Source of the DNA: PHAA01 sp022706565 | Lineage (GTDB): Bacteria > Bacillota > Syntrophomonadia > Syntrophomonadales > Syntrophomonadaceae | DNA: 64,000 bases | Assembly (NCBI GenBank): GCA_040769385.1 | Contig: JAXGLD010000001.1 | Location: 62,001 to 126,000 of the forward strand | Reading direction: 5' to 3' | Part shown: positions 52,535-61,254 of the stretch, piece by piece | Layout of the letters: every line of letters starts with the position of its first letter | Position numbering within the stretch: the first letter of the stretch is position 1 | The notes under the pieces: generated by a model | Seen by the model: only the letters and a program-made list of their open reading frames with translations | Databases searched by the model: none | What the model was told of the DNA's origin: nothing | Translations under genes and position numbers: made by a program

Positions 52535-52843
52535 TTAAAATCCGTTGAATTGCATACTGAAGCGGGAACGGAATTCCGCGGCCAGAATGCGGGCCGCCTC
52601 CTCCATATCGCCGGGAGCAATGAAGCTGCATACATAAGTCCCGCCCCGACTTACGATCTCCAGATCTCCCACCCTTGAGTTGTGGCGGATAATACAGATG
52701 CAGTCGATTTCTTCCTGCCCGATCACCAGGCTGCGGTTGAAATCACCATCTTGAGGGGTCATAATCAGCTGACCGGGACTTAAGGTTAGAAACCAAGATT
52801 CGGTTCTGAAAAACCCGGACTTGAGTTTAATTTCAAAGGTCAT
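52535..52843 (-). CDS. Small protein of unknown function heading the accessory locus
   Basis: This protein of about 102 residues (MTFEIKLKSGFFRTESWFLT...) has a beta-rich pattern like a PH/GRAM-type barrel (LTLSPGQLIMTPQDG, DLEIVSRGGTYVCSFI) and a C-terminal helix (MEEAARILAAEFRSRF). ATG 52843 follows GAGGAGA. It is the first minus-strand gene, facing the divergent regulator-like gene. The function is unknown. Confidence 0.68.
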   Translation of the reverse strand: MTFEIKLKSGFFRTESWFLTLSPGQLIMTPQDGDFNRSLVIGQEEIDCICIIRHNSRVGDLEIVSRGGTYVCSFIAPGDMEEAARILAAEFRSRFSMQFNGF

Positions 52844-53180
52844 AAAGCATCTCCTCTGTATGGTCATCAACATTACAGCCATGGCCGCTCGGAATATATG
52901 GGCTTCAGGGACACCTGGCAGGCCAACATTCGAGACCAGGTCCTTCCCGTCAACCGTGGATACCGAAGATACTCCACCCCACTCTGAATGACCGGGGTAA
53001 AGACTGCCCTATTATTCCGGGCCATCCATACATTTAATACGTCCCCGGAATCGACATAATTAATGGAAAAGCCATCCGTATGGCAAGCTGGCATTGCCAA
53101 GTATTCTGTCACGTTTCGTGCCAAAATAATGGAAAATTTGCTGAATGATAATGGTATGATTTTATGCAGAGGTGATTTTG
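52844..53180. other. Divergent intergenic region
   Basis: This 337-bp stretch separates the accessory locus from the helix-turn-helix gene. It is AT-rich from 53030 on and must hold promoters in both directions, but I cannot assign a clear -35/-10 pair. An 83-codon minus-strand frame here has no ribosome site and is not called. Confidence 0.4.
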
Positions 53181-54728
53181 TTGAGATTTGCAGATAAATT
53201 GGACTTGCTGATGAATGTTACCCGGACCTCCAACAGCCTGCTGGCTCGTCAAACCGTCTTGGATGCCTCTTTCATAAGCCGGCTGCGCCGGGGGGAGAGG
53301 ACCCCGCCCCGGGATGCCAGCTATATAAGGACCATGAGCACTTATTTTGCCCGCAGCTGCAAGGCAGACTACCAGAAGGCGGCGGTATTAGGGGCTTTCG
53401 CCGACGGCTCCCTATATAATCCAAATCCAGCCATTCCTCTGGCCGACCTCATCGAGCGATGGCTGCGGGAAGACACGGGGGAGGGCGAGCAAAGGGCCAT
53501 CGGGGAATTCCTCGATGGGCTGACCCGTTCCCAATCCGACCGCCCGGGTGAAATGCCGTCGCTCCAGGCCGAAGGCGTATCCCGAAGCGTGGACCAAATC
53601 GAAACGTATTACGGTATCCAAGGTAAGCGGGAGGGTGTCCTCACTTTCCTGTCCCTGGTGCTGCAAAACCCGCGCCCCCAGACGCTGCTCCTATACAGCG
53701 ACGAAGATTTGGATTGGCTGACGGGCAAGCCCGAATTCACGTCTCAATGGGCTGCCTTGATGTTACAGCTATTGAGCCAAGGCAACCGCATTCAGATCAT
53801 CCATAACGTGAATCGGGATTTGGACGAAATGATGGCTGGCATCAGGGGGTGGGTGCCGATATATATGAGCGGGGCGGTCGAACCCTATTACTATCCCCGA
53901 ACCCGGGACGGCCTGTTCCGGCGCACCTTATTCATCGCCCCGGAAAGCGGGGCGCTTACCTCGTCGTCGGTGCGAGGCGGCTCCACCCATGCCCTTAACC
54001 TGCTCTTCACTGCTCCGGAAACCGTCCGGGCCCTGACCGGCGAGTACCGAGATTTCCTGGCCTTGTGCCGCCCTTTGATGCGCATTTTTACCCATCATAA
54101 CCAGGCTGATTACCTGCCTACCCTGACCGAATTCGAGGGGGAAGCCGGCGATACCATCATCAAATCTGACCGTCCCACCAGTCTGACCCTGCCGCCCGAG
54201 GTTGCCGCCAGTTTGGCAGCCCGTGACCATGACGTGCCGGTTGAACAGTTACTGAGCTACCATCAGAACCGGGTCGCCGGTTTCGAGGATAGGCTGCAGG
54301 ATTATCATTTTACCGAGATCTTTCCCCTGCCCTCCCTGGAAGACATATTGGCTGGCCAAATCGCGGTCAACTTCTTTGATATACCCGACCAGGCCCGGAT
54401 TTTCTATACTCCCGGGGAATTCCACCGCCATCTGCTCAACATCATCCGCCTGCTCAAAACCTACCACAATTATCATGTTCACCTGGCCGATGCCCTTAAA
54501 CTCCGCGGGAGCCTGGTTTATGTCAAGGAGAATGTCGGGGTGCTGGTGGGCAATATCGAACCCCCGCCGGTAGTCTTCGCCATCAACGAGGCAAGTATGA
54601 CTGGCGCCTTCTGGGATTATCTGCAGGCGCTTCTGCCCGATCACCGTACCGAAGCCGCCCGACGCACCCAGACCATCAGGCAATTGGAAGCCCTGGCCTC
54701 CTTATTGGCAGCGCAGGAAGGCTATTGA
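53181..54728 (+). CDS. Helix-turn-helix regulator-like protein divergent from the accessory locus
   Basis: This protein of about 515 residues has an N-terminal XRE-like helix-turn-helix (SNSLLARQTVLDASFISRLRRG, then TPPRDASYIRTMSTYFA). A large alpha/beta region of unknown family follows, including IQIIHNVNRDLDEMMAGIRGW and YHQNRVAGFEDRLQDYHFTE. No enzymatic motif is seen. It probably regulates the divergent minus-strand operon. A TTG start at 53181 lies six bases from GAGGTG; GTG at 53172 is an alternative. Confidence 0.7.
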   Translation: MRFADKLDLLMNVTRTSNSLLARQTVLDASFISRLRRGERTPPRDASYIRTMSTYFARSCKADYQKAAVLGAFADGSLYNPNPAIPLADLIERWLREDTGEGEQRAIGEFLDGLTRSQSDRPGEMPSLQAEGVSRSVDQIETYYGIQGKREGVLTFLSLVLQNPRPQTLLLYSDEDLDWLTGKPEFTSQWAALMLQLLSQGNRIQIIHNVNRDLDEMMAGIRGWVPIYMSGAVEPYYYPRTRDGLFRRTLFIAPESGALTSSSVRGGSTHALNLLFTAPETVRALTGEYRDFLALCRPLMRIFTHHNQADYLPTLTEFEGEAGDTIIKSDRPTSLTLPPEVAASLAARDHDVPVEQLLSYHQNRVAGFEDRLQDYHFTEIFPLPSLEDILAGQIAVNFFDIPDQARIFYTPGEFHRHLLNIIRLLKTYHNYHVHLADALKLRGSLVYVKENVGVLVGNIEPPPVVFAINEASMTGAFWDYLQALLPDHRTEAARRTQTIRQLEALASLLAAQEGY

Positions 54729-54783
54729 AGGCCCTGGTTACACCAAAGGCGAAGCAGAGTCAATGCGTCCTGCCCCACCATGC

Positions 54784-54818
54784 AAAAGCAGCCTGCCGAC
54801 GTAGCATCGACAGGCTGC
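54784..54818 (-). terminator. Terminator of the CoA-transferase operon
   Basis: On the minus strand an 8-bp stem (GCAGCCTG / CAGGCTGC) with further pairing in a 15-nt loop is followed by TTTT. It lies 13 bp past the beta-subunit gene. Confidence 0.65.
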
Positions 54819-54830
54819 CTGAATCCAGGA

Positions 54831-55568
54831 CTATTTAAATTCGAAGTGGAGGATGTTGTTGGGGTCTACTTTCTTGATGGCGGCCAGTTCTTCCGCTGTG
54901 GGCGGCTCCATTACCGGCACTTCGGTCTGGTCGATCTCCCAGCCGGTATTTTCCTTGACCTCTTCCAAAGTGGTGTAGGGGAAGATATAAGCTACTTTCA
55001 GGTATTTCTCCCCGACCGGTTTCTTGAAGATACACAGGGGAGTGATGACCGTCATCTCTTTGTCCAGCGGCGGAGCAGTGGTAGCGAAGTCCACGTGCTC
55101 GATGAATGTCTTCTTGTCATGGGTGGTCTTCCAGATGGTGGTCTTTTTAGTCACCGGGGTCAGGGTGGCGCTGCCAGCCCCCCCAGGACCTCTGAGCTTG
55201 GGACGCTCATAGTCGCCGCCCAGGTAGGACATGGCGATGCGGCCTTCCTTATCCATCTGCAAACAGGACAGGAAAGCGATATCACCCTTGCCGGAGCAGT
55301 AAAGGTCGAAAATCTCATCCAGTCCGAAGGTTGCCACCGAACCGGTATAGGTATTCTCCGTCAGCGTCGAAGCTACATAAGGAGGGCGGGTCCAGTCATG
55401 ATCAACCCCATCACTTAGGGTTAAGTAGGTGAATTCCTTGCCCAGAGCCTTGGCCGCTTTCATGGCCACCATGGGAGTCGAAGAGGCCAGGCCGTGGAAC
55501 ACGATGTCACCGTCTTCGATCTGGCGTATTATAGCCACGGCCATCATTTCAGGTTTGCCATATTCCAT
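54831..55568 (-). CDS. CoA-transferase, glutaconate-type beta subunit (second pair)
   Basis: This 245-residue beta subunit of a family I CoA-transferase has MMAVAIIRQIEDGDIVFHGLAS near the start, then LRGPGGAGSATLTPVTKKT and LEEVKENTGWEID. The expected catalytic glutamate segment is altered: the first pair has DGELAIFGVG and this one DGDIVFHGLA, so the active-site residue needs structural alignment. It starts two bases after the alpha subunit gene, whose frame contains a UGA. Confidence 0.88.
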   Translation of the reverse strand: MEYGKPEMMAVAIIRQIEDGDIVFHGLASSTPMVAMKAAKALGKEFTYLTLSDGVDHDWTRPPYVASTLTENTYTGSVATFGLDEIFDLYCSGKGDIAFLSCLQMDKEGRIAMSYLGGDYERPKLRGPGGAGSATLTPVTKKTTIWKTTHDKKTFIEHVDFATTAPPLDKEMTVITPLCIFKKPVGEKYLKVAYIFPYTTLEEVKENTGWEIDQTEVPVMEPPTAEELAAIKKVDPNNILHFEFK

Positions 55569-55570
55569 CT

Positions 55571-56389
55571 TTACAGCCTCCCTTCCAGCATCATGTCCGC
55601 ATATTTTTGGACCTCATCGGCTTTGACCGCCTTTTGATACGCTTTGTGCTTATCCCAGTCGACCGCTTGGTATTCCGGGTAACAGATCCCCGGTTTGGCA
55701 CCGCCCGGCAGTTCCACCACCGCTTCCACCAGGAAATGAGGAATGGCGGTCAGTTTGGGTTCTTCCTGCATACGATACGAGCCCACGATACGTTCGGTGG
55801 TTACAATGGTCTTCTTGGCCGCCCGGGCCATGAGGGCATCCTGGTAGCTGGGCCCCAGGATACGACAGTTGCCGTAGATATCCGCTTCCTGGACGTGGAC
55901 GATGGCATAATCAGGCACCAAAGCCTTTACACATACGGTTTCGGTGTCATCGAAGGGGCTCTTCATAACCTGGAAGAATTCGGGTCGGATAGCGACCAGG
56001 TCGCTGCCCCACATTCCGCCGACCGGCATGAAAGGAATTCCGTAAGCTCCCGCACGGAGAGCATGTATCATGGCAGTTCAGGAGCCTTCGATGGCTCTGA
56101 CTTTGCCCTCCCCTTCCATGGCTTTGCGCATCCCCGGGGATAGTCCCGCCTCATTCTCGAGACCGGAGAATCCGAAATAGGAAGTGTCCGCCTGCAGGCT
56201 GGCCAGCAGAACATCGGTAGCCAGACCTGGGGCCGCTCCGCAAAGCTTCAGGTTTTTGACCGGTTTCTTGGTCAGGGCCAGGGTGAAAAGACTGGGGGTG
56301 CGGTGCATGGCATTGCCGCCGATGGCCAACAGCATATTGTCTTTGATCAAGTCGGTGGCCTGGGACAATGACATCATTTTGTTTTTCAT
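55571..56389 (-). CDS. CoA-transferase, glutaconate-type alpha subunit with in-frame UGA (candidate selenoprotein)
   Basis: Read through one TGA (56078-56080, codon 104), the gene gives a continuous 272-residue alpha subunit. It runs from MMSLSQATDLIKDNMLLAIG, through VRAIEGS-U-TAMIHALRAGAYGIPF, to VYPEYQAVDW-type C-terminal motifs. There is no frameshift and both halves match the family without a gap, so this is one gene, not two. A hairpin with a bulged U and a GUGC loop follows the UGA. The paralogue at 58604-59590 has Asn at the matching place. Selenocysteine is the leading reading. A point nonsense mutation or base error (for example TGG or TGC to TGA) is the alternative. Confidence 0.75.
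56046..56062 (-). other. SECIS-like hairpin in the CoA-transferase alpha gene
   Basis: On the minus strand GCTCTCC-GTGC-GGGAGC folds into six base pairs with one bulged U and a GUGC apical loop that starts 22 nt after the UGA. A bulged U and a GU in the loop are the features SelB recognises in the E. coli fdhF SECIS. Confidence 0.6.
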
Positions 56390-56436
56390 CTGCTAATCCT
56401 CCTTATACTAAGATTTGCTAACATTAATTATACAAC

Positions 56437-57744
56437 CTACTGAACTACTACCTTGTCCTGATGCTCCTTCTGGGTAGAGTAGAATAGGAGCGCTGCGATC
56501 AGGGTAACCAGGCACAGTAAAAATGCGTTCTTGAATCCCGAGGTGGCTATGACTTTGTTGGTGACCGGGGCGGCTTCTACGATAACCCCCATCACTTGCT
56601 GGTATATGGCGCCGCCGGCGAATACGAAGAAGTTCAAGAATCCGGTGGCAGTACCCGACATGCGCAGGTCCACATGCTCTTTCAGGTTAGCATACATGAC
56701 CACGAACCAACCGGCGAAGAAACCGTAGACGAACAGCAGGATGCGGATGGTGCCCAGAGACATGGAATCGATCATGAACACCAGCGGTATCCAGGTCAGG
56801 ATATTAACGATGACCCCGATCTGCACTACCCTTTTCTTGGACGGTATTAACTTGTCAGCGACAATCCCTGCGATGGGGCAGCCGAAAATCATGCCAATGG
56901 GGATCATCATCAGGATGGCTCCAGCCTGGGCTTTAGTGAGACCATACACGTTCATCAGATATGGACTGGCCCACAATCCCTGGAAGCCCATGATGGTCCC
57001 GTACAATACGAAGAACATGGCGGCTACCGTCCAGAAGGTATAACTCTTCACCAATGCGCCGACGCTGGCACCGATACCGATGGGCTGCGCACTGGCCGGG
57101 GGCAGCTCCTGGATCTCTTCGATGGTAGCCCCGCCCACATTGACCGGCTTGTTGCGGACCACCAGGAACAGCAGCACCGCCACCACCAGGGAAGCCACCC
57201 CAACTGCACTCATGGAACTCCTCCAGCCGATGGCCGCTATCAATGCTACCAATGGAGCAGTCGATGCCAATGAGCCAACATTGCCCACTGCCAACAACAC
57301 GCCTGAGTAAGTGGCGAATTCATTCTTCTTAAACCAGTCGGCAAGGAATTTCATGGCCGGCACATAGATAAAACCGACTCCCAGACCTACCAGGAAACGG
57401 GCTATCAGGGCCATAGTGAAGGTCTGGGCGGCCGCGAAAAGGAGCGCCCCGGCCCCGGCTATCAGGACGAAGACCGACATGGTATTGCGGATACCCCATT
57501 TGTCAGCCAGGATGCCAGCCGGCAGCTGGCCGATAGCATAAGCGTAGAAGTACATGGACCCGAACAGACCGATGGCGGTTGGTGCGATGCCGAATGCCGC
57601 CGTCAGGTCGGTGGCCATGACCGCGGTAGATGTGCGATGGAAATATACCAGGAAATAGGCAAGGGCTACAGCAAAATAGATGTAGTAACGATAGGAGAGA
57701 GTCTTCTGAATCATTTCCTTGGTGACCTGTCTTGCCTCGCTCAT
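56437..57744 (-). CDS. MFS transporter between the CoA-transferase pairs
   Basis: This 435-residue major facilitator protein has twelve helices, with YFLVYFHRTSTAVMATDLTAAF near the start, the signature GILADKWGIRNTMSVF and GLGVGFIYVPAMKFLADWF. It resembles the anion:cation/organic-acid branch (ACS-like). Its place between two CoA-transferase pairs suggests uptake of the carboxylate they activate. AGGAGG precedes the ATG. Confidence 0.87.
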   Translation of the reverse strand: MSEARQVTKEMIQKTLSYRYYIYFAVALAYFLVYFHRTSTAVMATDLTAAFGIAPTAIGLFGSMYFYAYAIGQLPAGILADKWGIRNTMSVFVLIAGAGALLFAAAQTFTMALIARFLVGLGVGFIYVPAMKFLADWFKKNEFATYSGVLLAVGNVGSLASTAPLVALIAAIGWRSSMSAVGVASLVVAVLLFLVVRNKPVNVGGATIEEIQELPPASAQPIGIGASVGALVKSYTFWTVAAMFFVLYGTIMGFQGLWASPYLMNVYGLTKAQAGAILMMIPIGMIFGCPIAGIVADKLIPSKKRVVQIGVIVNILTWIPLVFMIDSMSLGTIRILLFVYGFFAGWFVVMYANLKEHVDLRMSGTATGFLNFFVFAGGAIYQQVMGVIVEAAPVTNKVIATSGFKNAFLLCLVTLIAALLFYSTQKEHQDKVVVQ

Positions 57745-57804
57745 TATTGTCGATCCTCCTACTACATATCGGGAGGAGATGCGAACATCTCCCCGCCGCA
57801 GCTG

Positions 57805-58596
57805 TTATTTTTTGCGTAAAGAGCCAGTGACATCGATCTCGCGCAGGTTGGCCAACTCCAACTCGGTGGGTTCAGGCACAACTTTTACATCCGGGGATAC
57901 CTTGAGGTCCCAGCCGGTATTCTCCTTGATCTCCTCGATGCTGGAGAAGGGGAAATAGGCGTCCAGGATAAACTCTTTGGTGACCGGGTCGGGCCGCAGG
58001 ATACCCAGGGTGGTGATTATAGCCGATGGGCCGCCGCCCACGAAATTGTGCTTCTCACGGTCATTACCGCCGCCCAGGTAACCCGGCGAGGAGATGTAGT
58101 CGACTCTTTCGGCGAATCTCTTCTTCTCATGGGTGACCATGATGACATACTTTTTGGCTCCTACGGCTATTTCGTTGGCCCCGCCGCTGCCGTTCAAACG
58201 AACCTTGGGCAGTACATAGCGTCCCGCCGACCAGGGGGTTTCGCCGGCCCAGATGCCGGTGGTGTTGACATTGCCGAACTTGTCGATTTGGGCGGCGCCG
58301 ATGACCGCGTTGTCGACCCGGCCAGAGGCTACCATGCAGCCCAGGGCGTCAATAGCATTGGTGAAACTGGTGGCATTGGCGGAGATGCGGTTATCCTCGA
58401 TACCCCAGGGCAGTCCGCCCACCGGGGTGGAACCAAATACCCCGCCCTCGGTGAAGGCGATCAGGTTGGGGGCATGGTTCTTCTGAGCCCAAAAGCCGGC
58501 CAACATACTGAGACCTACGCCGAATATCGCTAGCTCGCCATCCGAGAATTCACGGCCGGTGGCGATGGCCATCATTTCTTGTCTTGTGTAATCCAT
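57805..58596 (-). CDS. CoA-transferase, glutaconate-type beta subunit (first pair)
   Basis: This 263-residue beta subunit has MMAIATGREFSDGELAIFGVGL, then NGSGGANEIAVGAKKYVIM and SSIEEIKENTGWDL. The ending is the same as in the beta subunit at 54831-55568 (EVDP/EIDVTGSL type). It begins seven bases past the alpha subunit gene. It transfers CoA between acyl groups as an alpha/beta complex in the cytoplasm; the acid is not identifiable from sequence. Confidence 0.9.
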   Translation of the reverse strand: MDYTRQEMMAIATGREFSDGELAIFGVGLSMLAGFWAQKNHAPNLIAFTEGGVFGSTPVGGLPWGIEDNRISANATSFTNAIDALGCMVASGRVDNAVIGAAQIDKFGNVNTTGIWAGETPWSAGRYVLPKVRLNGSGGANEIAVGAKKYVIMVTHEKKRFAERVDYISSPGYLGGGNDREKHNFVGGGPSAIITTLGILRPDPVTKEFILDAYFPFSSIEEIKENTGWDLKVSPDVKVVPEPTELELANLREIDVTGSLRKK

Positions 58597-58603
58597 ATTC
58601 TGA

Positions 58604-59590
58604 TTACCTCCCCTCTTCCATTAAACGCTTGATTTCAGCATCTGATTTGATCCACTTACGGTAGGGATCCATCAGGAAAGTGGTGGGATTATTGGTCAAC
58701 TGGGCTACCTTTTCAGCGCCGATTACGTCCAGGTACTCTTCCCAGGTAGTATAGCTGTCGACATATTTCTTGCGGTATTCTTGATAACCCTCGTCGGTCT
58801 TAAGAGCCGCGTTCATGGCGAACATCTCTTTCTCGTCACTGTCGTACACGCCGGTCGAACACTGCGGCCAGGCACCCAGCGGCCAGTAGACGACTGCGTC
58901 GACCACTACGTCGGGTATCCGGACCAGGTTGGGGAATTGGCGCATACAGTCGGTATCAACGATGAAGTCGGCCTGCAGGACCACCTTCTTGGCAGCCCGC
59001 GATAGTTCATAGCGGCTCCACTCGGTGCCCAGCATGATGGCGTTGCCGTAAATGTCGGCCATGGTCACATGGATAGCGGCCAAATCAGGTTTTAAAACTG
59101 TAAAGGCACCGTATTCTCTACCGGTAAAGGGATCCTTGATGCGGGGTATCTTGGTCTGGCAGGGATATTCTTCGGGGCGGTCCGCGCAGCACCATTCCTC
59201 ATCCGAACCAATATTGATGGTGGCCGGGACGAATGGCCAGTTCAGGGCTCCACCCAAAAGTCTGAGGGGGATGGAACCGTTGGAGTAGTCCTCCAAAATG
59301 GTCTTGCCGGTTTCAACCGCTCTCTTCAGACCGTTGGCAAATCCATAGACCTCCAAGCCCGCAAAGCCAACCTCCATCCTCTTGATAGCACCGGCGGCAG
59401 CCAGCAGGTTGGTCTGCTGGGTATTGCAATTGGATATGACATTCAGGTCCTTCCGGCCTTGTTTGATCATCTCCCGCCCGAAGGCGATGGAATCAGTACC
59501 TACCGGCAGGGCTCCGCCATGAGCGTACTGCATCCCGTCCCAGGTATATTTGGCAACTGCTTCCTGCATCGATATAAGCTTGTTACGCAA
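58604..59590 (-). CDS. CoA-transferase, glutaconate-type alpha subunit (first pair)
   Basis: This alpha subunit of about 328 residues starts (TTG)RNKLISMQEAVAKYTWDGM. It continues with NVISNCNTQQTNLLAAAGAI, FAGLEVYGFANGLKRAVETG, GGALNWPFVPATINIGSDEE and AAIHVTMADIYGNAIMLGTE. It contains no in-frame stop, unlike its paralogue. The TTG at 59590 follows GAGGAGGG by eight bases and matches the KNK opening of the paralogue; the frame is open 37 codons further upstream. An insertion after the first third makes it longer than the paralogue. Confidence 0.9.
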   Translation of the reverse strand: MRNKLISMQEAVAKYTWDGMQYAHGGALPVGTDSIAFGREMIKQGRKDLNVISNCNTQQTNLLAAAGAIKRMEVGFAGLEVYGFANGLKRAVETGKTILEDYSNGSIPLRLLGGALNWPFVPATINIGSDEEWCCADRPEEYPCQTKIPRIKDPFTGREYGAFTVLKPDLAAIHVTMADIYGNAIMLGTEWSRYELSRAAKKVVLQADFIVDTDCMRQFPNLVRIPDVVVDAVVYWPLGAWPQCSTGVYDSDEKEMFAMNAALKTDEGYQEYRKKYVDSYTTWEEYLDVIGAEKVAQLTNNPTTFLMDPYRKWIKSDAEIKRLMEEGR

Positions 59591-59805
59591 TTTGATTTCC
59601 CTCCTCTTTAATGTAAGGTTTTGGGCCTTGGCCAAACTGTGGTGGCAATGTATTATTACAATAGTGTCTTTTTTATGTTTTTCGACTGTTTGTTGCCGCA
59701 AGCAGTCTTTTTTTTCACCTCCTATTCCTCCCTCACAACACCAGCCTGGCCAGCAGCGGTCAGCTGCCGGTCAAGCCTTGTAATTTAATTGTATGGATCC
59801 TTATA

Positions 59806-60672
59806 CTAACTATGCAGGGCTAATAGCTGGCTGGGATTTACCAACATTCTTTGCAGTCCCATCTGTTTGGGGGTAAACCCGAAGGCCAGCCCCATCAGCT
59901 GGGTAAAATATATAATGGGCAATCCGTATTTCCGGGCCCGGTCAACCTCGATGGCTTGTTGGCGGGTATCAAGGTTGGCCTGGCACATGGGGCAGGCTAC
60001 CACCAGGGCCTGAGCCCCGGCTTGACGGGCGGCTTCTAGTATCTGTCCGCCCAAATCCACTACGATAGCGGTATCGGAGGCGGCAAAACCGCCGCCGCAG
60101 CATTCCGCCTTATGGGACCACTGCACCGTCTCTGCGCCCAAGGCCTGCAACAGGTTATCCAGGGCCATCGGCTGCTCGGGATCATCGAACTGGGCTATGG
60201 CCCGGGGTCGGGTGATAAGGCAGCCATAGTAAGCAGCCAGTTTCAGTCCCTTTAAGGGCTTTACCACGTTCTGTTTTATCTTATCCAGTCCCACCTCTTC
60301 TAGCATGACCTGCAAAAGGTGCGCTACCTGAACAGTCTCGGCACCCTCGCTTATTATGCCCAAATCCTTCAAGGATTCTCTCATGGCTGGATCCTTCAAT
60401 TCCAGGGAGGCGGTCTTCAAACGGCTGAAGCAGCCGGCGCAGGGCGTAGTGATCTTGTCCAACTTCATATCCTTTACCAAATTCAGGTTACGGCTGTTCA
60501 ATCCTACTGCTAATTTATGGTTCAGGCTGTGGGCGGCAGTGGCGCCGCAGCAGTTCCAGTCGCTCACTTCCTGGAGGTCGATACCCAGGCGCTCACTCAC
60601 CAGCCGGGCGGAAACATCATATTCATGGGCCATGGAATGCAGGGAGCACCCCGGGTAGTATGCGATGGCCAT
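59806..60672 (-). CDS. hdrB: HdrB-like protein (CCG domains, downstream copy)
   Basis: This 288-residue protein starts MAIAYYPGCSLHSMAHEYDV and has two cysteine-rich CCG domains (NCCGATAAHS with CAGC, and ECCGGGFAASD with CPMC). In HdrB these bind two noncubane [4Fe-4S] clusters that reduce heterodisulfides. In bacteria HdrB-like proteins often serve other acceptors. AGGAGGG precedes the ATG. It is the last gene of an HdrC-B-A-C-B run. Confidence 0.92.
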   Translation of the reverse strand: MAIAYYPGCSLHSMAHEYDVSARLVSERLGIDLQEVSDWNCCGATAAHSLNHKLAVGLNSRNLNLVKDMKLDKITTPCAGCFSRLKTASLELKDPAMRESLKDLGIISEGAETVQVAHLLQVMLEEVGLDKIKQNVVKPLKGLKLAAYYGCLITRPRAIAQFDDPEQPMALDNLLQALGAETVQWSHKAECCGGGFAASDTAIVVDLGGQILEAARQAGAQALVVACPMCQANLDTRQQAIEVDRARKYGLPIIYFTQLMGLAFGFTPKQMGLQRMLVNPSQLLALHS

Positions 60673-60675
60673 CGT

Positions 60676-61254
60676 CTAGCCCTCCTTTTTATCGATAGTC
60701 TTGGCGAACAGGTCTTGCACCTGCTTCACGTTTTTGACTTTGGGTGCAAATGGATTCAGTTTGCCTTTAAAGAACATGCGCCGGCCCAAGTCGGCATCTT
60801 TGAGATACTGCCGGGTGCGCAGGTTATGCTTGAGAGCTAGGGGCGCCTCGGCCACCCGCCCGGTTTTTCTGATTGAATCCAGCATCAGATCGTGGAAAAT
60901 CTCGATGCTTTGCCGCTGAGCCTTGACGTTTTTCTTTCTGGCTTTCTCCCGCATATAATCCATTACGCGGGGGATATCGATGTGTGACGGACAACGGTCC
61001 ACACACAGCTGACAGCTCACACAAGTCCACAAAGAATCCATATTGAGAAGCCGCTTTTCGTCCCCCAACTTGACCAACTGGACGATCTTACGAGGGGTGA
61101 GATCGAATATATGGGCATTGGAGCACCCCCCGGTGCATTTGCCGCATTCCAGGCATAACTCAACGTCGACTCCGCAGGCTTGCTTTATCTCTTCCTGGAG
61201 GGAAGAGTCGACCTGGTTGAGACGCAGAGGCCGATAATAGTCGACCATAGCCAT
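60676..61254 (-). CDS. hdrC: HdrC-like ferredoxin protein (downstream copy)
   Basis: This 192-residue protein has two [4Fe-4S] motifs (CLECGKCTGGCSNAHIF and CVSCQLCVDRCPSHIDIPR) and the HdrC C-terminal helices. It carries electrons between HdrA and HdrB. ATG 61254 is two bases past the HdrA stop and six bases after GGGGGTG. It is paired with the HdrB gene that follows. Confidence 0.92.
   Translation of the reverse strand: MAMVDYYRPLRLNQVDSSLQEEIKQACGVDVELCLECGKCTGGCSNAHIFDLTPRKIVQLVKLGDEKRLLNMDSLWTCVSCQLCVDRCPSHIDIPRVMDYMREKARKKNVKAQRQSIEIFHDLMLDSIRKTGRVAEAPLALKHNLRTRQYLKDADLGRRMFFKGKLNPFAPKVKNVKQVQDLFAKTIDKKEG

Noticed and set aside
52873..53124. An 83-codon minus-strand frame
   Set aside because: No ribosome binding site, no recognisable family, and it overlaps the likely promoter region of the accessory locus.
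55571..56071. Reading the CoA-transferase alpha region as two separate genes
   Set aside because: The two parts are in the same frame, separated only by one TGA, and together make one full-length subunit. The ATG at 56071 has no ribosome site.
59591..59701. Extended N-terminus of the first CoA-transferase alpha subunit
   Set aside because: The frame is open to 59701 but the nearest ribosome site there is too far from the TTG; the site before 59590 is far better and matches the paralogue.
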